Shown in pieces: positions 59,334-64,000 of a DNA stretch of 64,000 bases; positions within the stretch are counted from its first letter, which is position 1, and every line of letters starts with the position of its first letter. The position numbers and the translations under genes are program-made. The notes under the pieces are model-generated. The model saw nothing but the letters and a program-made list of their open reading frames with translations, was not told where the DNA came from and ran no database searches. The stretch is from an uncultured Verrucomicrobiota bacterium. Its GTDB lineage: Bacteria > Verrucomicrobiota > Kiritimatiellia > CAIVKH01. The stretch covers positions 58,342 to 122,341 of the forward strand of contig CALKUH010000037.1 in assembly GCA_937996795.1 (NCBI GenBank), in the 5' to 3' direction.

Positions 59334-59379
59334 TTACAGACGTTGCACGCGCAGTCGAATCGTTTTTACAGACGTTGCA
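59334..59379. promoter_or_regulatory. 14-bp direct repeat in the GH13/SPFH divergent promoter
   Basis: TTACAGACGTTGCA occurs at 59334-59347 and again at 59366-59379, 32 bp apart (three helical turns), so both copies face the same side of the DNA. TGTAAATTACA, a perfect 11-bp palindrome at 59329-59339, overlaps the first copy. This looks like a regulator binding site; the regulator is not in the window. Confidence 0.6.
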
Positions 59380-59440
59380 AATCGATTGCGGCGGCGGCGG
59401 GTGCGGCGGTAGAGTGTTCGGCGTTTCAAGGAGGTCCCCC

Positions 59441-60976
59441 ATGTCCACACCGCCACCGCCCCCTCCGTTCCCGTCGCGCATGACGCCACGCTCGCTTCCG
59501 CCCGCCGCGCGCGGCGCGACGCTGGGCATCCTGCTGTTTGGCGCGGTATTTTTCGCCGCCGGCTTCTGGTGGTTTTTCTGCCGCATCGAGCCGGGTCCCG
59601 ACCAGATCGCGATCCTGATCCGCAAGACGGGCCGCGACCTGCCGCCCCAGCAGATCCTCGCGACGGCGCCGGGCGAAAAGGGCATCCAACTGGAGGTGCT
59701 CGCCGAGGGCCGCTACTTCAAGAATCCGTACACGTGGGGCTGGCGCTATCACCGCATCACGGATATTCCCGCCGGGAAACTCGGCGTGCTGACACGGCTC
59801 TACGGCAACGACCTGCCGCGCGGATCGATCATGGCGGGGCCGGACACGAAGGGGCTGGTGGCGGACGTGCTGCGGCCCGGCAAATACCGGATCAATCCCT
59901 ACGCCTACAAGGTGGAGCTGTTCGACGCGACGTCGATCAAGCCGGGATCCATCGGCGTGGTGACGTCGCTGATCGGCGAGGACATCCTGAACCACGACAT
60001 CCCGGCGGAGCAGCGCAACGCGTTCCTCGTCGAAACGGGGCGCAAGGGCGTGGTGCGCGAGGTGCTCGACCCGGGCACGCACTACCTGAATCCCTATCTC
60101 GTCAACGTCGTGGAGGTGAACCTGCAGAGCCAGCGCTTCGAGTTGAGCGGCGAGGACGCGATCAGCTTCCTCACGGCCGACGGGTTCACGGTGAACGTGG
60201 AAGGCACGATCGAGTTCAGCATTGAGCGCGCGGACGCGGCGTTGCTGACGCACCGCATCGGCGACATGGAGGACGTGCTGACAAAAATCATCCTGCCGCG
60301 CGCGCGCGGGTTCAGCCGCATCGAGGGCAGCAAGCAGCCGGCGATCAACTTCATCGTCGGTGAGACGCGGCAGCAGTTCCAGAACAGCCTCGAAACGCAC
60401 CTGCGCGACAAATGCGAACCGTGGGGCGTGTCGATCAAGTCCGTGCTGGTCCGCAACATCCTGCCGCCGGACCAGATCGCGAGCGTGATCCGCGAGCGCG
60501 AGGTCGCGGTGCAGAACGCGCGGATGTTCGAGCAGCAGATCGAGCAGGCCAAGTCGAAGGCCGAGCTGGTGCGCCAGGAGATGCTGGCGGTGCAGAACAA
60601 GGAGAAGGTGCAGCAGGAGACGATGAAGATCCGCGCCGTCATCAAGGCGCAGCAGGACCAGGCGGTGCGCGTCACGGCGGCCGAACGCGAACTCGACGTG
60701 GTGACGCTGGAGCGCGACGCGGCGGCCTTCCAGGCGCAGGCGCAGGTCGCGCGCGCGGAAGGCGAGCGCGATGTCATCAAGCTGGACAACGAGGCGCAGG
60801 CCGCGGTGATCGCCAACCAGGTCGCGGCCTTCGGCGGCGGCCAGAATTTCGCGCGCTACACGCTCTACCAGAAGATCGGTCCGCGCATCGGCTCGATCCT
60901 GTCGAACGACGGAGAGGAGGGCCTTGGTTCCCTCTTCAGGGCCTACATGCCGGGCGCGAAAGGAGGCCAGCCATGA
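59441..60976 (+). CDS. Membrane-anchored SPFH/Band 7 protein with N-terminal tandem repeats (1)
   Basis: A 511 aa protein: N-terminal membrane helix (about 27-47), then three tandem ~57-residue units each carrying KGxxxxVLxPGxYxxNPY (at about 80-98, 137-156 and 202-220), then the SPFH domain (from TADGFTVNVEGTIEFSIERADAALLTHRIG to SIKSVLVRNILPPDQ) and a long charged helix (about 385-470) with AERELDVVTLERDAAAFQAQAQ. The start at 59441 has AAGGAGGT 5 bp upstream. It overlaps the next SPFH gene by 4 nt. SPFH proteins assemble ring- or cage-like membrane complexes; here the pair probably forms a hetero-oligomer. Confidence 0.88.
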   Translation: MSTPPPPPPFPSRMTPRSLPPAARGATLGILLFGAVFFAAGFWWFFCRIEPGPDQIAILIRKTGRDLPPQQILATAPGEKGIQLEVLAEGRYFKNPYTWGWRYHRITDIPAGKLGVLTRLYGNDLPRGSIMAGPDTKGLVADVLRPGKYRINPYAYKVELFDATSIKPGSIGVVTSLIGEDILNHDIPAEQRNAFLVETGRKGVVREVLDPGTHYLNPYLVNVVEVNLQSQRFELSGEDAISFLTADGFTVNVEGTIEFSIERADAALLTHRIGDMEDVLTKIILPRARGFSRIEGSKQPAINFIVGETRQQFQNSLETHLRDKCEPWGVSIKSVLVRNILPPDQIASVIREREVAVQNARMFEQQIEQAKSKAELVRQEMLAVQNKEKVQQETMKIRAVIKAQQDQAVRVTAAERELDVVTLERDAAAFQAQAQVARAEGERDVIKLDNEAQAAVIANQVAAFGGGQNFARYTLYQKIGPRIGSILSNDGEEGLGSLFRAYMPGAKGGQP

Positions 60977-62700
60977 AGAAGGTGATTCTCGCATTGCTTC
61001 CGCTGGCGCTGCTGATCGCGGCGATGTACGGGTTCTGGCTCTGGTTCTTCTGCCGCTTCTACGTGGGGCCGGACCAGATGGCCATCATTACGGCGAAGAG
61101 CGGCGCCCCGCTGCGCGAGGGCCAGCTGCTCGCTGATGCGGACCAAAAAGGCATCCGGGCCGCGCCCGTGGCCGAGGGCCGCCACTTCCTCAACCCGGTC
61201 ATGTATGACTGGGAAATCCGCCAGGCGGACATCATCCCCGCGGGCAAGGTCGGCATCGTGACCGCGAAAGTCGGCGACGAACTGCCGGAGGGCGTGTTCA
61301 TCGCGGAGGAAGGCCAGAAGGGCATCCGGCGCGGCGTGCTCGGGCCGGGCAAGTACCGCCTGAACCCCTACGGCTACACGCTGGAAATCGTGGACGCGAT
61401 CAGCATCCCGATCGGCTATGTCGGCGTGCTGACGAGCCTCTCGGGTGAGCAGCCGGACGACGGCGCGTTCGCGGGGCCGGGCCAGAAGGGCGTGCGCGAG
61501 GACATCCTGCAGCCGGGCCTGTACTACGTGAATCCGAAGGAACTGAAGGTGGACGTGCTCGAGATCGGCCTGAACCAGGTCTCGCTGCTCGGCAAGCTCG
61601 GCGGCGCGGTCATCACGAAGGCGCCGCTCGCGATGCAGAACGCCGCCGTCGGCGCCTTGAGCGCGCGCACGCTGGAGGCGCAGCAGCAGACGCGCCGCGA
61701 TTACGCCGAACGGGAACGCGGCGCAAGTTCCGTCGCATCGCCGCGCAAGATGGCGTGGGGCGCGGACTATGCAGCCGAAGCCGAGGCGGCGCCCACGGCC
61801 GTCGAGGGCCGGCGCCCGCAGCACACGCCGATCACCGGGGCGGACCCGATCCTGAGCCTGAACCAGTTCGTGGAATTCCCGTCGCGTGACGGCTTTGAGA
61901 TCAGCCTCGACATGACCGTTGAGTTCGAGCTTCAGCCGGGCAACATCGCGTGGATTTACCGCACGTATGGCGACCTGCCGGCCGTCGTGGACAAGATCAT
62001 CATGCCGCAGATCCTGTCCGTGTCGCGCCTGAAGGGATCGGCCTATCGCGCGAAGGACTTCATTGTCGGCGAGGGCCGCGAGAAGTTCCAGACCGACCTG
62101 ACCGACGGCCTGCGCGCGGCGCTCAACGACAAGCGCATCCTCATCCACAACGCGCTCATCCGCCACGTCAACGTGCCCGACCAGATTCTGTCCCCCATCC
62201 AGGAGGCGAGCATCGCGGTCGAGCAGGACCTGACGAACAAGGAGAAGCAGAACACCGCGCGGAAGCAGGCGGAACTCAACACCGAGCAGACGCTGATCGA
62301 GCAGCGCCGCGAACAGGTCGCACAGGAGACCGAGAAACTGCGCGCCGAAATCATGGCCGGCCAGGAGCGCGAAGTGGCGCAAATTCAGGCGGGCACGCTG
62401 AAGAAAGTCGCCGAGATCGAAAAGACCACCGCCACCGTGCGCGCCGACAAGACGCGTATTCTCGGCCAGGCCTCCGCCCAGGTGGTCGAGCTGGTGGAAG
62501 GCGAAAAAGCCAAAGGCTTCGAGCTGAAGACCAAAGCCTTCCGCGATCCGCAGGCCTTCGCCATGTGGGAATTCGCGCGCGCGCTGAACCCCCGGGTGAA
62601 CATCAACATCCTGCACGCCGGAGACGGCACCCTGTGGACCGACCTGCAAAAAGCCACCACCGGCGACCTCGACGGCGCGGTGCAGTTGCAGAAGAAATAA
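60973..62700 (+). CDS. Membrane-anchored SPFH/Band 7 protein with N-terminal tandem repeats (2)
   Basis: A 575 aa partner with the same plan: membrane helix (about 5-27), three KGxxxxxLxPGxYxxNP repeats (at about 59-75, 116-133 and 172-188), a linker rich in Ala/Arg (about 212-290) that the first protein lacks, then SPFH (FPSRDGFEISLDMTVEFELQPGNIAWIYRTYGD to HVNVPDQILSPIQ) and a coiled coil (NKEKQNTARKQAELNTEQTLIEQRREQVAQETEKLRAEI). AGGAGG at 60961-60966 serves as its ribosome site inside the end of the previous gene. The two proteins share only the framework of the repeats, so they are anciently diverged paralogues. Confidence 0.88.
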   Translation: MKKVILALLPLALLIAAMYGFWLWFFCRFYVGPDQMAIITAKSGAPLREGQLLADADQKGIRAAPVAEGRHFLNPVMYDWEIRQADIIPAGKVGIVTAKVGDELPEGVFIAEEGQKGIRRGVLGPGKYRLNPYGYTLEIVDAISIPIGYVGVLTSLSGEQPDDGAFAGPGQKGVREDILQPGLYYVNPKELKVDVLEIGLNQVSLLGKLGGAVITKAPLAMQNAAVGALSARTLEAQQQTRRDYAERERGASSVASPRKMAWGADYAAEAEAAPTAVEGRRPQHTPITGADPILSLNQFVEFPSRDGFEISLDMTVEFELQPGNIAWIYRTYGDLPAVVDKIIMPQILSVSRLKGSAYRAKDFIVGEGREKFQTDLTDGLRAALNDKRILIHNALIRHVNVPDQILSPIQEASIAVEQDLTNKEKQNTARKQAELNTEQTLIEQRREQVAQETEKLRAEIMAGQEREVAQIQAGTLKKVAEIEKTTATVRADKTRILGQASAQVVELVEGEKAKGFELKTKAFRDPQAFAMWEFARALNPRVNINILHAGDGTLWTDLQKATTGDLDGAVQLQKK

Positions 62701-62835
62701 ACGGCTGCGGGGTCAGTTCCGGCATTAACAACCCCTCGATGGCCGGTCGACGACGCACGTGAGTAGACAATACCAAGAGCCGCCCCCTTTCCGTTCCTGG
62801 GGGAGAGAGAATAATGTCGAAATTCGGAGTCTGCC

Positions 62836-63336
62836 GTGTCCGCATTCGCCAAGCGAATGATTGGCTTCGCACGTGAGTGTCTGCCTGTTGCTGCCGTTTG
62901 CGCTGGAATTGTTTTTCTGGCCGGAGAGCGGGGGTGCATGGGGGGGATTATGCTTCCATCCCCCGACGGCAGGTATCTTGCTAAGGTGGAATCTCGGTAC
63001 AACCAGTTTATTCCTTTTCGGCCTGGATATTACCGGATAACACTGTTTGAGCAGACAACTAATGGGTGGAAGATAGTCAGGAAGTGTCGGCTGTATCAGC
63101 CAATTGTATACCATGCGAGGGGAGAGAGCGCTGAGTTCGCGGTTTGGAGCAACCGTGTGTTTTCAGTCGCGCCGCCTGGTGTAAAATTGTTTTTCGATGT
63201 AGATGAACCATTGTTCGACCGCCGCGTTGTTTCATGGTCTGTCAACAGTAATGGGGTTGAAGTCCCGTGGAATCCAGAGTCAGCAACGGTCACGGTCGAG
63301 GATGTTGAGCCGCGTGATCAGCCGCGGCAAAAGTAA
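62836..63336 (+). CDS. Hypothetical protein
   Basis: A 166 aa protein with an N-terminal hydrophobic segment (LPVAAVCAGIVFLAGERGCMGGI) that may be a signal peptide or anchor, then a beta-rich part (LPSPDGRYLAKVESRYNQFIPFRPGYYRITLFEQTTNGWKIVRKCRLY). I do not recognise a family. The start is probably the GTG at 62836 with CGGAG upstream; an ATG at 62857 is an alternative. Base composition is clearly AT-richer than the neighbouring genes, which suggests transferred DNA. Its last codons run into repeat copy A. Confidence 0.62.
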   Translation: MSAFAKRMIGFARECLPVAAVCAGIVFLAGERGCMGGIMLPSPDGRYLAKVESRYNQFIPFRPGYYRITLFEQTTNGWKIVRKCRLYQPIVYHARGESAEFAVWSNRVFSVAPPGVKLFFDVDEPLFDRRVVSWSVNSNGVEVPWNPESATVTVEDVEPRDQPRQK

Positions 63337-63368
63337 AGGGGTCAAGGGGTCAGTCCGCACATGGTTGC
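63335..63368. repeat. Dispersed GGGGTCAGTCCGCACAT-type repeat, copy A
   Basis: This copy contains GGGGTCAGTCCGCACATG and GTTGC, directly at the stop of the preceding gene. Copies B (63471-63498, inverted) and C (63874-63903) carry the same core. A partial relative, GGGGTCAGTTCCGG, lies at 62709-62722 after the second SPFH gene. Confidence 0.75.
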
Positions 63369-63470
63369 GGAACGGTGATGACGTGAAGATGAGCTTCGGC
63401 ATGAGTATGCCGAGGAGCAGCCTAATGAAGTGCGTGCGCAGAAGCATGTGATTTGTCGCGGAGAATAAAA

Positions 63471-63498
63471 GTTGCAACTATGTGCGGACTGACCCCTT
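63471..63498. repeat. Dispersed repeat, copy B (inverted)
   Basis: Inverted copy of the same repeat, starting GTTGCAACTATGTGCGGAC and ending GACCCCTT. It provides the ATG at 63480 used by the following gene. With copy C it brackets that gene as a 28-bp inverted pair with one difference. Confidence 0.8.
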
Positions 63499-63866
63499 CC
63501 CGTCTGACCCCTTCCCGTCCCCTTCCCTTGATTACTGTGCTTTGCTGTCTCCTGTCGGTCTTTTGTCTTGTCGGGTGTGATGAGAAGGACGCGGCAGTTG
63601 TAGCAGCAGACAAACGCATCCAGGAACTTATCAAGGTCGGAGCGGATCTTGATGATGCCATCGTCACGTTAGGTGAAGAGGGTTTCGTTGTTGGGGATAA
63701 GTACAAGCCGACGAAGAAGGGTGACTATTATCAGGTGAATGTCGTTCTACGTGACAAGATCCCCGCATCTGAGACCGCGAAGTACGTTCTGGATGTACCC
63801 TCCAAGAAGCGATCTTACGTGGTTATCAAGGCATCGCTGGACGGCAAAATCATCTCCATTGAGTAA
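63480..63866 (+). CDS. Hypothetical lipoprotein bracketed by inverted repeats
   Basis: A 128 aa product if the ATG at 63480 is used; the first ~15 residues (MCGLTPSRLTPSRPL) are then encoded by repeat copy B and adjoining CTGACCCCTTCCCGT duplications. A TTG at 63528 or GTG at 63537 would start right at the signal peptide LITVLCCLLSVFCLVGC, whose lipobox LVGC is clear. The mature part is small and charged (KRIQELIKVGADLDDAIVTLGEEGFVVGDKYKPTKKGDYYQVNVVLRDKIPASETAKYVLD). No family recognised. AT-richer than the core genome. Confidence 0.62.
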   Translation: MCGLTPSRLTPSRPLPLITVLCCLLSVFCLVGCDEKDAAVVAADKRIQELIKVGADLDDAIVTLGEEGFVVGDKYKPTKKGDYYQVNVVLRDKIPASETAKYVLDVPSKKRSYVVIKASLDGKIISIE

Positions 63867-63873
63867 AGCGGGG

Positions 63874-63903
63874 TAAAGGGGTTAGTCCGCACATAGTTGC
63901 AAC
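63874..63903. repeat. Dispersed repeat, copy C
   Basis: Copy in direct orientation, 7 bp after the lipoprotein stop, with GGGGTTAGTCCGCACATAG and TTGCAAC. The remaining 97 bp to the window end (63904-64000) contain nothing I can identify. Confidence 0.78.
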
Positions 63904-64000
63904 TTCTGGTTTTGCGGATTGATGAGATGACTTACCTCGGCCAGTCGTGGATTGGGGCTTGGGATTGATCGTGCGATGGGGCTAAGGCGATGCCGTCATG

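Noticed and set aside
1..64000. CRISPR array, rRNA operon, prophage or transposase gene
   Set aside because: I saw no regularly spaced repeats, rRNA sequence, phage structural genes or transposase motifs in the window.

Overview
The window is about 64 kb of GC-rich, gene-dense DNA from a Gram-negative bacterium. Several gene families point to the Verrucomicrobia/Kiritimatiellota/Planctomycetes side of bacterial diversity: an exosortase with PDGG-type C-terminal sorting signals, a GxxExxY protein, small dispersed inverted repeats, paired SPFH proteins, and Na+-NQR together with an Mrp antiporter. This placement is inference from gene content; there is no rRNA or marker gene here to prove it.

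Layout. 1-3017 (+): end of a Na+-NQR operon (nqrE partial, nqrF) and apbE, the flavin transferase that flavinylates Nqr subunits. 3044-4673 (+): two secreted proteins with PDGG/ADGG C-terminal sorting signals behind a sigma-54-type promoter and an upstream palindrome, ended by a terminator. 4691-6674 (-): a leucine-rich-repeat protein and an FN3/Ca-loop protein, with a second sigma-54-like promoter and a near-identical palindrome. 6849-35657 (-): a 29-kb exopolysaccharide/exosortase locus of 22 co-oriented genes, most with 4-nt ATGA/GTGA overlaps. In transcription order: export lipoprotein, priming sugar transferase, a WlbA/B/C-like UDP-sugar trio, FemAB, Wzz, deacetylase-GT4 fusion, deacetylase, GT2, FkbM methyltransferase, GT2, pyruvyltransferase, polymerase/ligase, beta-helix protein, GNAT, ATP-grasp, flippase, and finally PrsK-PrsR-exosortase-PrsT. 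The two-component pair PrsK/PrsR is an RpoN activator system, so it plausibly drives the two sigma-54 promoters just beyond the end of the locus.

35885-38543: an NqrM-like small membrane protein, a Nudix hydrolase, a Na/Pi cotransporter with PhoU-like tail, and tRNA-Leu(UAA). 38631-42278 (-): a very large hybrid histidine kinase with a periplasmic NMT1/THI5-type ligand domain. 42409-47836 (+): a livKHMGF branched-chain amino-acid ABC operon interrupted between livM and livG by a GxxExxY gene that is flanked by inverted repeats. 48072-49816 (-): an outer-membrane-like protein and an MGDG-synthase-type glycosyltransferase. 49922-55584 (+): complete mrpABCDEFG. 55598-57587: CutA, an LpxH-like phosphoesterase, a lipoprotein. 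57584-62700: a GH13 alpha-amylase divergent from two overlapping SPFH genes whose domain order (tandem ~57-residue repeats, SPFH, coiled coil) resembles the major vault protein. 62836-64000: AT-richer accessory DNA with two small unknown genes and three copies of a dispersed repeat.

Together the genes describe a sodium-based bioenergetic cell (Nqr, ApbE, Mrp, Na/Pi) that makes and exports a complex acidic, possibly pyruvylated polysaccharide and sorts surface proteins with a dedicated exosortase under RpoN/PrsR control. The most interesting leads are: a Cys/Gln thioester-domain-like signature in one exosortase substrate; the shared palindrome plus sigma-54 promoters; the vault-like SPFH pair; several degenerate-domain fusions in the polysaccharide locus; and small genes bracketed by inverted repeats.
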